Below, one piece after another: positions 56,194-64,000 of a DNA stretch of 64,000 bases. The DNA comes from CBDCZI01 sp965224495 (GTDB lineage: Bacteria; Bacteroidota; Bacteroidia; Cytophagales; JAAEPT01). The position numbers and the translations under genes were made by a program. The DNA is taken from positions 186,001 to 250,000 of the forward strand of contig CBDCZI010000011.1 of assembly GCA_965224495.1 (NCBI GenBank), written 5' to 3'. The notes beneath the pieces are model-generated. The model did no database searches and was not told where the DNA came from. It was given only the letters and a program-made list of their open reading frames with translations. The stretch's first letter is position 1, and each line of letters starts with the position of its first letter.

Positions 56194-56810
56194 TTTAACA
56201 ATTCTTTCAAATGCGCTGTAATATTACCTGTTGTAACACTTACTTCACCATTTTCTGACGATAAAATGTACAAACCTAAGTTTTCGTGACCAAACTTATC
56301 CATATCCGTCAAAGGTCTATTACTCAAGTGAGTCAATAAAATACGCATTGCTCTTCCGTGCATACACAGTAAAATAGTTTCGTCTTTATCGCTTTCAATA
56401 ATTTCTTTCCACGCTTGTTTTTGGCGTTTTACCACGTCTTCGGGGCTTTCTCCATTTTCGATGCGGTAACTTACGTCTCCTTCGTTCCAACGTGTCAAAA
56501 CGTCCCAATAAGGGTGTTTATCGTGTACCGTTTGCCCATCAAAAACACCCCAAGAAATCTCGTTAAACCCTGCGTGTTTATCCCATTTTGTACCTTTAGC
56601 GATAAATTGAGCGACAGACTGGTGTGTTCTTATCAACTCCGAAGTAACTATTCTATCAAACTTTATGTCTTGGTAAGCGTTAAAAAAAGCATCGGCTTGT
56701 TTACGTCCCATCGCATTAAGTTCTGAATTAATAGAACTTCCTTGCACAATTCCTTGTAAATTGTAGTCTGTTTGTCCGTGACGGACGAGGTATATTTTTT
56801 TAAGAGCCAT
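56190..56810 (-). CDS. Histidine phosphatase (phosphoglycerate-mutase family)
   Basis: The start is chosen at ATG 56810 (MALKKIYLVRHGQTDYN) because the catalytic LVRHGQT must stand near the N-terminus; the frame opens 11 codons earlier. The ~206-residue protein has phosphate-binding RHG, the acid Glu in FNEISWGVFDG and the second His in LCMHGRAMR. It overlaps the BtuF-like gene by four bases, which suggests alpha-ribazole phosphatase (CobC-like) as one possible role next to a cobalamin transporter. A generic phosphoglycerate mutase-like phosphatase is equally allowed by sequence. Confidence 0.85.
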   Translation of the reverse strand: MALKKIYLVRHGQTDYNLQGIVQGSSINSELNAMGRKQADAFFNAYQDIKFDRIVTSELIRTHQSVAQFIAKGTKWDKHAGFNEISWGVFDGQTVHDKHPYWDVLTRWNEGDVSYRIENGESPEDVVKRQKQAWKEIIESDKDETILLCMHGRAMRILLTHLSNRPLTDMDKFGHENLGLYILSSENGEVSVTTGNITAHLKELLK

Positions 56811-56918
56811 TTTGTAGTAAATTTGAAGTAATAAACTGGTCATTGACCGATTTGTATGTAAGTTACTTGTTTTTTGATAAACAAAACCTGCTAACGTTAA
56901 AATATTAACTGATTGATT

Positions 56919-57338
56919 ATGTTTAATTCTGAAATTGTTTTAAAAGACCTCAATGGCAAGTTCAATGTCAATATGACCAAGTTTTTAGGTATTGAATACA
57001 CAGAGATAGGCGAAGATTTTATTTCTGGTAAAATGCCTGTAGATGAACGTACTCGTCAGCCTTTTGGTATTTTACACGGTGGTGCTTCGGTTGTTTTTGC
57101 GGAAAGTTTGGGTAGTTTAGCCTCTAATATGTTTGTTAATCAAAAAACACATTATTGTGTGGGTTTAGATATCAATGCGAACCACATAAAAGGTGCGAAA
57201 GACGGTTTTGTGTACGGAAAAGCGAAAGCTGTACACCTCGGAAGACGTACACATATCTGGCAAATAGACATCACAAACGAAGCGAACGAATTGGTTTGTA
57301 CGAGTAGATTAACCGTTGCTGTTCTTGAAAGAAAATAA
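56919..57338 (+). CDS. Hotdog-fold thioesterase, candidate DHNA-CoA thioesterase
   Basis: A ~139-residue hotdog protein of the PaaI/4HBT type, start at ATG 56919 (an in-frame TTG two codons upstream is less likely). The active-site region is RQPFGILHGGASVVFAESLG, with the HGG helix cap and the downstream Glu. It begins a run with menF (1 bp after its stop) and menD, so it is a good candidate for the thioesterase step that releases 1,4-dihydroxy-2-naphthoate. That role is from context; PaaI-like acyl-CoA hydrolysis is the alternative. Confidence 0.8.
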   Translation: MFNSEIVLKDLNGKFNVNMTKFLGIEYTEIGEDFISGKMPVDERTRQPFGILHGGASVVFAESLGSLASNMFVNQKTHYCVGLDINANHIKGAKDGFVYGKAKAVHLGRRTHIWQIDITNEANELVCTSRLTVAVLERK

Positions 57339-57339
57339 T

Positions 57340-58500
57340 ATGTCTTTAAAACAAAGTTTTGCCAACCTACTTTCTTATTGTACAGAAAATAAAATCGCGT
57401 TTTCTATTTGGCGATTTCCTCATTCAAATGAGCTTACAGCTATTTTGAGCGATACTTTTACCGAAGAAAAAACTTGCGACTTAACAAACGATAAAGGTTT
57501 TTGTATCAGTAAATTTGATAACCAAGGAAACTATATTCTATTACAACCAAAAGTTGAATTGAAAATAGATTTAGCGAAGAAATCTATTGCTATAAAAAGT
57601 AATGATGAAACACTTATATCAACTGTTTTATTAGAAAAAACACTAAAACAAACCATTCAACCGACAAAAGAACCTCCCGCTACACTATTCAAACAAACCG
57701 AAAAACAACATTTTACACAAACGGTACAGTTGGCTATTGCCGAAATAAAAAAGGGTGCTTTTGATAAAGTAGTTGTTTCTAAATTTAAAGAAAAAGCAAT
57801 AACCAACGACGAAATACCTCAGTTGTTTAAAAAACTTTACGAAGATTATCCTTCTGCATTTTGCTACCTCACTTACCTCCCTACTTCGGGGATTTGGATA
57901 GGTGCAACTCCCGAAACATTACTCGCTTATGATGCAGAACAACATTTTAAAACCGTTGCTTTAGCAGGGACACAAAAAGGAAATGGTACTGATTTATCAG
58001 AAGCAGTTTGGCGACAGAAAGAAATTGAAGAACAAGCACTTGTAAGTCGTTACATAATTAATTGCTTTAAGTCTATTCGTTTAAGAGATTTTAAAGAAAA
58101 AGGACCTAAAACAATAAAAGCAGGGAGCTTATTACATCTCTCTACTTCTTTTGAAGTCGATAATAAAAAAACAGCGATAGAAAACTTACCTCAACAAATG
58201 CTGACACTCCTCCACCCTACTTCTGCTGTTTGTGGAATGCCTCTAAATCAAGCAAAATCGTTTATTGAAAACGAAGAAAAATACGACCGCTCCTATTTCA
58301 CTGGTTTTTTAGGACCAGTAAATATGAATGAGAACACACATTTATTTGTTAATTTGCGGTGTGGTAAAATCTATGATGGAAAAATTCGTTTGTTTGCAGG
58401 TGCAGGAATCACCGAAGACTCTGACCCTGAGAAAGAATGGGTAGAAACTGAATTGAAATGCCAAACAATTTCAAATAAATTAGATGCTATTAGAAAATAA
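57340..58500 (+). CDS. menF: Isochorismate synthase
   Basis: Chorismate-utilising enzyme (about 386 residues with the start at ATG 57340, 1 bp after the previous stop; the frame opens 8 codons earlier). The catalytic domain carries KVVVSKFKEK, GATPETLLAYD, AGTQKGNG, HPTSAVCGMPLNQA and the C-terminal GAGITEDSDPEKEWVETELK, all conserved in isochorismate synthases. It converts chorismate for MenD, encoded next door. Salicylate or anthranilate roles are less likely in a men cluster. Confidence 0.9.
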   Translation: MSLKQSFANLLSYCTENKIAFSIWRFPHSNELTAILSDTFTEEKTCDLTNDKGFCISKFDNQGNYILLQPKVELKIDLAKKSIAIKSNDETLISTVLLEKTLKQTIQPTKEPPATLFKQTEKQHFTQTVQLAIAEIKKGAFDKVVVSKFKEKAITNDEIPQLFKKLYEDYPSAFCYLTYLPTSGIWIGATPETLLAYDAEQHFKTVALAGTQKGNGTDLSEAVWRQKEIEEQALVSRYIINCFKSIRLRDFKEKGPKTIKAGSLLHLSTSFEVDNKKTAIENLPQQMLTLLHPTSAVCGMPLNQAKSFIENEEKYDRSYFTGFLGPVNMNENTHLFVNLRCGKIYDGKIRLFAGAGITEDSDPEKEWVETELKCQTISNKLDAIRK

Positions 58501-58536
58501 GTTAAAATAGGCTTATTGATAAAACTGACTGATAAA

Positions 58537-60168
58537 ATGCAAGCAATACACGATATCCCCGAAATATGTAGCCAATTAGGAATGACCGACGTTATTATGT
58601 CGCCAGGTTCTCGTTGTGCGCCATTAACGATTGCGTTTGCTCAACACCCCAACATTACCGAACGCTCTATTCCTGACGAACGCTCAGCAGGGTTTATCGG
58701 AATGGGATTAGCACAGGCTCAAAACCGACCAGTTGCCTTAGTTTGCACTTCGGGCACTGCTTTATTGAATTATTCTCCCGCTGTTGCAGAGGCCTTTTAC
58801 CAACAAATACCTTTAGTCGTATTAAGCACCGACCGTCCTCCTGAGTGGGTTGACCAACAAGACGGACAAACAATACGTCAAGTAAATGCTTTTGGTCAGC
58901 ACGTAAAAAAAAGCTACCAACTACCCACTGACAGCGACCACAAAGACAGTCAATGGCAAATAACAAGAACAATTAGCGAAGCACTTAATTTAGCAAATGC
59001 TTACCCAAAAGGTCCTGTACATATTAATATACCGTTAAGAGAACCGTTTTACCCGAACGCTCCTATTAAGTATTCTAAAGAAATAAAGACGGTACACCCT
59101 CTACAAGGAAAACCAACCTTAACGACAGAGCAACTCGCTTCCTTAGAAATCACAAAGTATAAAAAAATATTAATTATCGCAGGACAAGGTGTTTACTCGG
59201 TAAAGTTGAGTGAAACGATAAACAAATGGAAAGCCCCAATCATCAGCGAGGTAATCAGTAACTTGCCTAAAAACGACTACACGCTTACTGCTCACGACAA
59301 ATTCATTGATTTAAGCAACGAGGAGTTACAGCCAGACTTACTGCTTACTTTTGGTCTATCCGTCTTGTCAAAGCCTTTAAAACAGTATTTACGCACACAT
59401 AAACCGTCTGCTCATTGGCACATTCAAGAAAGCGGAACATTTGCTCCTGACACCTTTCAATCTTTAACAAGCGTCATAAATTGTGATTTAGAAATGTTTT
59501 TTGAGCAATTGAAACCTGTGGTTTCTGATGATTGGGTTACTACTTGGTTAAATAAAAACACCAAAGCAAAAGAAACGATTAAAAACACCTTAGAAAACAG
59601 TGCTTTTTGTGAATTTAAAGCCTTAAAAATGGTTACAGACGAACTCCCTGATTTAGCGAATTTACATTTAGCTAATTCGATGGCAGTGCGTTACGCCAAT
59701 TATTACCCTCCAAAAAATAACCTTGTGTATGCTAACAGAGGCACATCAGGTATCGACGGAAGTACTTCAACAGCAATCGGCGTGAGTTTAAACAACCCAA
59801 ATAAAATGAATGTTTTATTTTCTGGTGATTTGTCTTTTTTTTATGACCAAAACGCTCTTTGGAACAATTACATCGGTGAAAATGTACGGATTATTGTTTT
59901 CAATAACCACGGCGGAGGAATATTTCGAATGATAGATGGACCTGCGAAACAAAAGGAATTAGAGCCTTATTTTGTTGTTGAACAACGTTTAAATGCAAAA
60001 TTATCAGCAGAGCAATATGGTTTTGATTATTTTTCGGCTAACAACGAAACTGATTTAACAACAGCACTTCAAACATTTTTCACTCCTTCAAACCGTCCTG
60101 CTCTACTCGAAATAGAAACTGACGGTATTAAGAATACCGAATTGTTTAAAGAATTTAAGAAGAAATAA
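58537..60168 (+). CDS. menD: SEPHCHC synthase MenD
   Basis: ThDP-dependent enzyme joining isochorismate and 2-oxoglutarate in menaquinone synthesis, ~543 residues. The start is set at ATG 58537 rather than the TTG at 58516 because MenD proteins begin 15-25 residues before MSPGSRCAPLTIAF. The ThDP region is FSGDLSFFYDQNALWNN, with NRGTSGIDGSTSTAIG before it and NNHGGGIFRM after it. It follows menF by 36 bp and overlaps the miaA start by one base, so it is part of one operon. Confidence 0.93.
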   Translation: MQAIHDIPEICSQLGMTDVIMSPGSRCAPLTIAFAQHPNITERSIPDERSAGFIGMGLAQAQNRPVALVCTSGTALLNYSPAVAEAFYQQIPLVVLSTDRPPEWVDQQDGQTIRQVNAFGQHVKKSYQLPTDSDHKDSQWQITRTISEALNLANAYPKGPVHINIPLREPFYPNAPIKYSKEIKTVHPLQGKPTLTTEQLASLEITKYKKILIIAGQGVYSVKLSETINKWKAPIISEVISNLPKNDYTLTAHDKFIDLSNEELQPDLLLTFGLSVLSKPLKQYLRTHKPSAHWHIQESGTFAPDTFQSLTSVINCDLEMFFEQLKPVVSDDWVTTWLNKNTKAKETIKNTLENSAFCEFKALKMVTDELPDLANLHLANSMAVRYANYYPPKNNLVYANRGTSGIDGSTSTAIGVSLNNPNKMNVLFSGDLSFFYDQNALWNNYIGENVRIIVFNNHGGGIFRMIDGPAKQKELEPYFVVEQRLNAKLSAEQYGFDYFSANNETDLTTALQTFFTPSNRPALLEIETDGIKNTELFKEFKKK

Positions 60169-61067
60169 TGCACAAACTTATCACAATTCTTGGTCCTACT
60201 GCTTCAGGAAAAACAAACTTAGCGGTTCATTTAGCCGATAAAATAGACGGAGAAATCATCAGTGCTGATTCTCGTCAAGTTTATAGAGGAATGGATATTG
60301 GCACAGGTAAAGATTTAGATGAGTTTGAACTCAATGGCACATCTATCCCTTACCATTTGATAGATACTAAAGAGGCTGGTTACGAATACAATGTCTTTGA
60401 ATTTCAACAAGATTTTATCCATGTATTTAACGACATCACAAAGCGAGGAAAAACACCGATACTCTGTGGTGGAACAGGCTTGTATTTGAGTTCGGCTTTA
60501 GCCAAAGAACAACTTATCGCTGTTCCTGAAAACACGGTTTTGAGAGTAAGCTACCAATCAAAAAACAAGGAAGAACTCATCAAGGAACTCGCTTCATTGA
60601 AAACTTTACGTACAAGTATGGAAGATTTTGAAAGAGAGCGAATTGTACGTGCTTTAGAAATTGAACATCACAAAATAAAACACCCTATTGCTCCTGCAAT
60701 GCCAGAAATAGAACACCACGTTTTTGGGATTGAAATTGAGCGTTCGGAAAGCAAAGAAAAGATAACAAAACGGCTAAAAGACCGATTAGATGAAGGAATG
60801 ATAAAGGAAGTAGAAACACTCCTTGCACAAGGCGTTTCTGCACAACAATTACGTATGTACGGACTGGAATACCGCTACGTCACTGATTTTATCGAAGGCG
60901 AATTGACCTTTAATGATATGTTCCAAAAGCTTAATTCGGCGATTCACCTGTTCGCAAAAAAACAAATGACATGGTTTCGTAAAATGCAAAGGAGCGGAAT
61001 AGAGATCAACTGGCTCGATACAAGTTTATCGGTAGAAGACAAAGTAAAAAAGATACAGCACAACTAA
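60168..61067 (+). CDS. miaA: tRNA dimethylallyltransferase MiaA
   Basis: Adds the dimethylallyl group to A37 of tRNAs reading UNN codons (299 residues). The P-loop GPTASGKT is at residues 9-16, followed by ISADSRQVYRGMDIGTGK and GGTGLYLSS; the tRNA-binding C-terminal domain has YRYVTDFIEG and KKQMTWFRKMQ. The start overlaps the menD stop by one base. It is the last gene before repeat copy B. Confidence 0.95.
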   Translation: MHKLITILGPTASGKTNLAVHLADKIDGEIISADSRQVYRGMDIGTGKDLDEFELNGTSIPYHLIDTKEAGYEYNVFEFQQDFIHVFNDITKRGKTPILCGGTGLYLSSALAKEQLIAVPENTVLRVSYQSKNKEELIKELASLKTLRTSMEDFERERIVRALEIEHHKIKHPIAPAMPEIEHHVFGIEIERSESKEKITKRLKDRLDEGMIKEVETLLAQGVSAQQLRMYGLEYRYVTDFIEGELTFNDMFQKLNSAIHLFAKKQMTWFRKMQRSGIEINWLDTSLSVEDKVKKIQHN

Positions 61068-61077
61068 TTTGTGTATT

Positions 61078-61553
61078 ATTTGGAGCTTCCCCTTAGCGAC
61101 AAACTGATTTTCTATTTTTCATAGAGTAAAACACCGATAAAAACACAGTTAACCGACAAAAAAAAGAGCGGGTCGGGTGTTATCGTTCTCAATCTTTTAC
61201 TGCGAAGGGCAGTATTATTTAGTCACTTCGCTAATAAGTTTATAGCTCCATTACTCAGGCAGCACACAGAAGTAAAAGGATTTCCACTTCACCCCCTAAG
61301 CCGGTTATTGGCTTCTGGCTATTAGCAACTAGCTTCTAGCTGACTTTCTAACGTCTATAAAAACGCAATCACAAACACAAAACACCTCCCCTCCTTTTTT
61401 CAAGGAGGGGATTAAGGGGTGGTTTTAGCCACAAGCACAAAAAAAAAGAATAATATAATATAAATAAAGAAGGCGTATCAGTAACCTTAATGACGATTAT
61501 CGATATGAATTAGCCCCTTAAAGGTTCGGACATTATTATATATCAAAAAGTAT
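61078..61553. repeat. Dispersed non-coding repeat, copy B (~476 bp)
   Basis: Direct-orientation duplicate of copy A (39738-40220). The central ~250 bp from CAGGCAGCACACAG through GTGGTTTTAGCCACAAG is almost unchanged; the first third has more substitutions. The first hairpin is broken here because GGCTTAGGG has become GGCTTCTGG, while the second (CCCCTCCTT / AAGGAGGGG at 61388-61410) is intact. It fills the gap between miaA and the PP-loop gene, starting 10 bp after miaA's stop. No ORF, target duplication or transposase is visible. Confidence 0.85.
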
Positions 61554-61571
61554 AATAAATTTGTAATTATG

Positions 61572-62279
61572 TCAAAAAGAAGAACGTTTAGCAAAGAAAT
61601 CTAATTCAGCGAAGTAATAACGGCTTTTCAGTCCTTTTTCTTTATCTAAATCATAGGTTTTTTCTAAGATTTCACCCACTTCGATATTGATTTTTTCTTT
61701 GAAAATTGGTCCTTCGTAACAAAAAGAGTGAAACTCACCATTTTCGCCACAAACATCTATACCCTTAGGCAAATCATTGACGAAAGACTCGTTATAATCT
61801 CGTCCTACAAACGATTTATCAAGTTTTTCTCCATTAATAGCTACTATCTTAGTCTTAAAACCCAAGTCCATAAAGTCTTTACTGATTTTATCTGTCGGAA
61901 TATTCCATAAAGGAAATTCCGCTTTAAAACCAACTTCGGCTAACTTGTCTTCCCGGTATTTTCTTAAGTCTTCTAAATAAATGTCGCCAAAAAAGGATGT
62001 TTGATACCCTTCCTCTTTTAGTTGGTTGAGTGTAGCACGGTATAAATCATTGTATTCCTCCATCGAAGCGTTTTCTGGTAAAAACATCTTTTTCAAGGGA
62101 ATACCTATCGATTTTGCTTGAGCATCTAACAAGTCTTCTTTGACGCCGTGCATCGAAATGCGACGGTATTTATCTGATAAAGAAGTGAATAGTAAATCTA
62201 TCTTCACTCCTTGTTGCAAAGCGTAATAAAGGGCTAAAGAACTGTCTTTTCCCCCACTCCAATTAAAGAATGTTTTCAT
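61572..62279 (-). CDS. Dph6/diphthine-ammonia ligase-like PP-loop ATPase
   Basis: A 235-residue N-type ATP pyrophosphatase. The PP-loop SGGKDSS is at residues 8-14, and HGVKEDLLDAQAKSIGIP, FGDIYLEDLRKYRE and VGRDYNESF match the Dph6/COG2102 family. Diphthamide is not made in bacteria, so the bacterial members must do something else; linkage to cobalamin-uptake genes has been noted in comparative genomics, from memory. It lies 54 bp downstream of the T9SS surface gene on the same strand. Confidence 0.83.
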   Translation of the reverse strand: MKTFFNWSGGKDSSLALYYALQQGVKIDLLFTSLSDKYRRISMHGVKEDLLDAQAKSIGIPLKKMFLPENASMEEYNDLYRATLNQLKEEGYQTSFFGDIYLEDLRKYREDKLAEVGFKAEFPLWNIPTDKISKDFMDLGFKTKIVAINGEKLDKSFVGRDYNESFVNDLPKGIDVCGENGEFHSFCYEGPIFKEKINIEVGEILEKTYDLDKEKGLKSRYYFAELDFFAKRSSF

Positions 62280-62333
62280 TTTTTGTGTATGTAAAATACT
62301 TGACAGACTTTAAAAACCTGCCAAGTATAGTAA

Positions 62334-64000
62334 TTACTTAACCAATAATTTAGTTACAGACCTTCCTTGTGCCTTCAAAAAGTACATTCCTGTTGTCAAA
62401 CCAAGCGTTTCAATAGACAAGCTATTTACACCTTCATTTAAGTCTTCCGAATAAACCAATATACCATTCATCGTGTAAATAGAAACCGTAGTTTGTGCTT
62501 TTAATGAAATCGTAACCGTTTCAATTGCTGGGTTAGGGTAAACCAACAACTGCTTTCCTTCCACTGAAGACAATGCGTTGATTGTACCTTCATTCAACAC
62601 AGCAATAGCGTCCAAATCAAAACCTGACGTATTGTATGGTGTTGCATACGGGTCGTTAATGATATTTCCTTGGCTATCTCTTGACGCAAACAATGGATTG
62701 ATTGCACCTACCGCATCAATAATTTTGACGTGTGTAACTGCATTAATATCTAATCCTGCTGTTCCTGCCAATTCTTTTAAATCAAACGGAGTACCAAAAC
62801 CTGCTTTGTATTTACCTGCCAAGTTGTGAATATTTCTCGCATCTACCGAACCAAACCCATCAACTTGCGTTGTTGTGTCAGTCAACGAAACAGAAGGGAA
62901 ACGGAAGTAATTTACTCCGTCAGAAGAAACTTCTACAAATGCTAACTCTAAGAACGTTGCGTTAAAAGAATTTTCAAATACAGCAAAATCATACCCTTCT
63001 CCATCTGTAATTGGCGTCCCGAAAGTTACAATAGCCTCTCCTCTATCTCCTAAACTCACGACCGAACTACCCGTTGCTACACCGATAACATCACTTGACG
63101 CACCGTGAGTTGCTTTTGTAGAACCATTATATTCTTTTGTTTCATCATCAATTTGAATAAAACCTCTTGTTACTGTCGCTCCTGTTGCCCAAGCTACAAT
63201 TGCCGAACTGTCTTTTGCTATTGCTGTTGTCGTAGGGTAAGAAACTGGTATTAAATAACTTGGTGAATATTTTGAAATCACAAAAGCGTAATAAGAATTT
63301 TCAGCCAATTCTTGTGAAAGTCCGACCCCTGTTCCGTTAGAGCCCAATTGGTCAGTCAAATCGTTTGCTAAAATACTCCAATACACCCCATTTTCTTTTG
63401 TTAAAGTGTCAAATGTAATATCGTTTAAAAATGCGCCAGCATCATAAGAAAAATCAGTATAAGCTGTTTGTATTTTTTCTAAGGCATTTCCCAATGTTTC
63501 TCCATCAGTAAAATTAACCCCAAAAGCCAAACTATTTTTGTAGTTCTCGTTTTTAAAATCTACCAATACCACCGTTTGTTTATCTCCTGCTCCCACAAAG
63601 TACCTTACTTTAGCAATACTTGCATCGTGGTACGTTGGATTTTCTTGGTAAGCATACGGCGCAGATGGCTCTGGATTTGTTGTATTTGTCGTTTCATCTG
63701 AATTAAACGCTACACCATAAACCGTATGATTAATCAAAGCATCTGTCAAGACTGAACCTGCTGTCCATCCAGTTAAGCTGGTCGTACTTGAAAAGATATT
63801 CCAACTTGCTGTCGCTGTATTTTTTCCTTCTAAACCATAACCCCATTGACTAGGATGCATCTGTATTGTGTCTATTTCAGTTGATTTAAATACTGTAAGG
63901 TTAGCATCTGCATCACCGATAGCCTGCACCAAGTCATCAATTGTTTTTGTACCATCGTGCAAATACCCCCAAACTTTAGCTGTTTGGTCGTATGCTGAAG
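62334..64000 (-). CDS. T9SS-sorted cell-surface protein, N-terminus beyond the window edge
   Basis: The frame is open to position 64000, so the start is missing; 555 codons are visible. A ~75-residue C-terminal T9SS type A sorting domain (LLVYPNPAIETVTISLK ... GMYFLKAQG) sends the protein through type IX secretion to the surface. Upstream is a beta-sandwich region with GDRGEAIVTFGTPITDGEGY and FAVFENSF, and before it a repeat of ~130-residue modules that resemble transcobalamin-like (DUF4430) domains (e.g. GETLGNALEKIQTAYTDFSY). This would suit a vitamin B12-binding surface protein, but that is an inference, not a match I could verify. Confidence 0.8.
   Translation of the reverse strand, partial: SAYDQTAKVWGYLHDGTKTIDDLVQAIGDADANLTVFKSTEIDTIQMHPSQWGYGLEGKNTATASWNIFSSTTSLTGWTAGSVLTDALINHTVYGVAFNSDETTNTTNPEPSAPYAYQENPTYHDASIAKVRYFVGAGDKQTVVLVDFKNENYKNSLAFGVNFTDGETLGNALEKIQTAYTDFSYDAGAFLNDITFDTLTKENGVYWSILANDLTDQLGSNGTGVGLSQELAENSYYAFVISKYSPSYLIPVSYPTTTAIAKDSSAIVAWATGATVTRGFIQIDDETKEYNGSTKATHGASSDVIGVATGSSVVSLGDRGEAIVTFGTPITDGEGYDFAVFENSFNATFLELAFVEVSSDGVNYFRFPSVSLTDTTTQVDGFGSVDARNIHNLAGKYKAGFGTPFDLKELAGTAGLDINAVTHVKIIDAVGAINPLFASRDSQGNIINDPYATPYNTSGFDLDAIAVLNEGTINALSSVEGKQLLVYPNPAIETVTISLKAQTTVSIYTMNGILVYSEDLNEGVNSLSIETLGLTTGMYFLKAQGRSVTKLLVK

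Noticed and set aside
39738..61553. Composite transposon with the two repeats as ends
   Set aside because: No transposase, no inverted ends, and the 21 kb between them are housekeeping genes.

Overview
The window is ordinary chromosome from a low-GC member of the Bacteroidota, most likely order Flavobacteriales. Support comes from a type IX secretion (T9SS) sorting domain, menaquinone biosynthesis genes, several Bacteroidota -7 boxes (TAnnTTTG) including one full TTG-N19-TAnnTTTG promoter before a tRNA, few visible Shine-Dalgarno sequences, and proteins with flavobacterial architectures (PD40-OmpA, GH3, YceI with small OB-fold proteins, EI24). I see no rRNA, prophage, CRISPR array, intact insertion sequence or defence island.

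Layout. 0-3.7 kb: a YeeE/YedE sulfur-transport pair (the first cut by the window edge), an alpha/beta hydrolase and a SulP anion transporter. 3.8-13.2 kb: a prephenate dehydrogenase-like gene, recC, menC, rfbA and recB. 13.3-21.2 kb, all minus: dcd, proC, surE, a secreted unknown, ribBA with a degenerate second domain, a DEDDy exonuclease, menA and argS. 21.3-26.7 kb: an arginine decarboxylase-type enzyme, tRNA-Asp, an unusual OmpA-type protein, a 0.6 kb gap, a GH57 glycosidase and a small unknown. 26.8-39.6 kb, all minus: sbcC, sbcD, an amt ammonium transporter, an EI24 membrane protein, a LysM protein, rseP, dxr and a GH3 protein. 39.7-40.2 kb: a non-coding repeat. 40.3-47.6 kb, plus: PD40-OmpA protein, a sigma-factor-like remnant, gltA, an ECF sigma/anti-sigma pair, YceI, an OB-fold protein and two coupled unknown ORFs. 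47.6-52.1 kb: a Fur-family gene, a cytochrome c lipoprotein, a beta-barrel protein, a dihaem cytochrome c and an FAD dehydrogenase; four of these five are frameshifted. 52.1-56.8 kb, minus: lpxB, a queD-type gene, then btuC/btuF-like genes with a DUF433/DUF5615 toxin-antitoxin pair between them, and a histidine phosphatase. 56.9-61.1 kb, plus: hotdog thioesterase, menF, menD, miaA. 61.1-61.6 kb: a second copy of the repeat. 61.6-64 kb, minus: a Dph6-type PP-loop ATPase and the C-terminal part of a T9SS surface protein.

Main conclusions. (1) All eight frameshifts I can reconstruct lie between 47.89 and 51.69 kb, and every one is a gain of a single base that lengthens a homopolymer run. This looks like a local consensus error and should be excluded before anything is called a pseudogene. 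(2) Two copies of a ~480-bp hairpin-rich non-coding repeat sit in direct orientation 21 kb apart, with a shorter relative at 17.5 kb. (3) The GTP cyclohydrolase II half of RibBA has lost its zinc cysteines. (4) The btuC/btuF-like genes, phosphatase, PP-loop ATPase and T9SS surface protein resemble a dispersed cobalamin-uptake set, interrupted by a toxin-antitoxin pair and by men genes. I did not find a clearly new multi-gene system; the repeat family and the possible cobalamin locus are the best leads.
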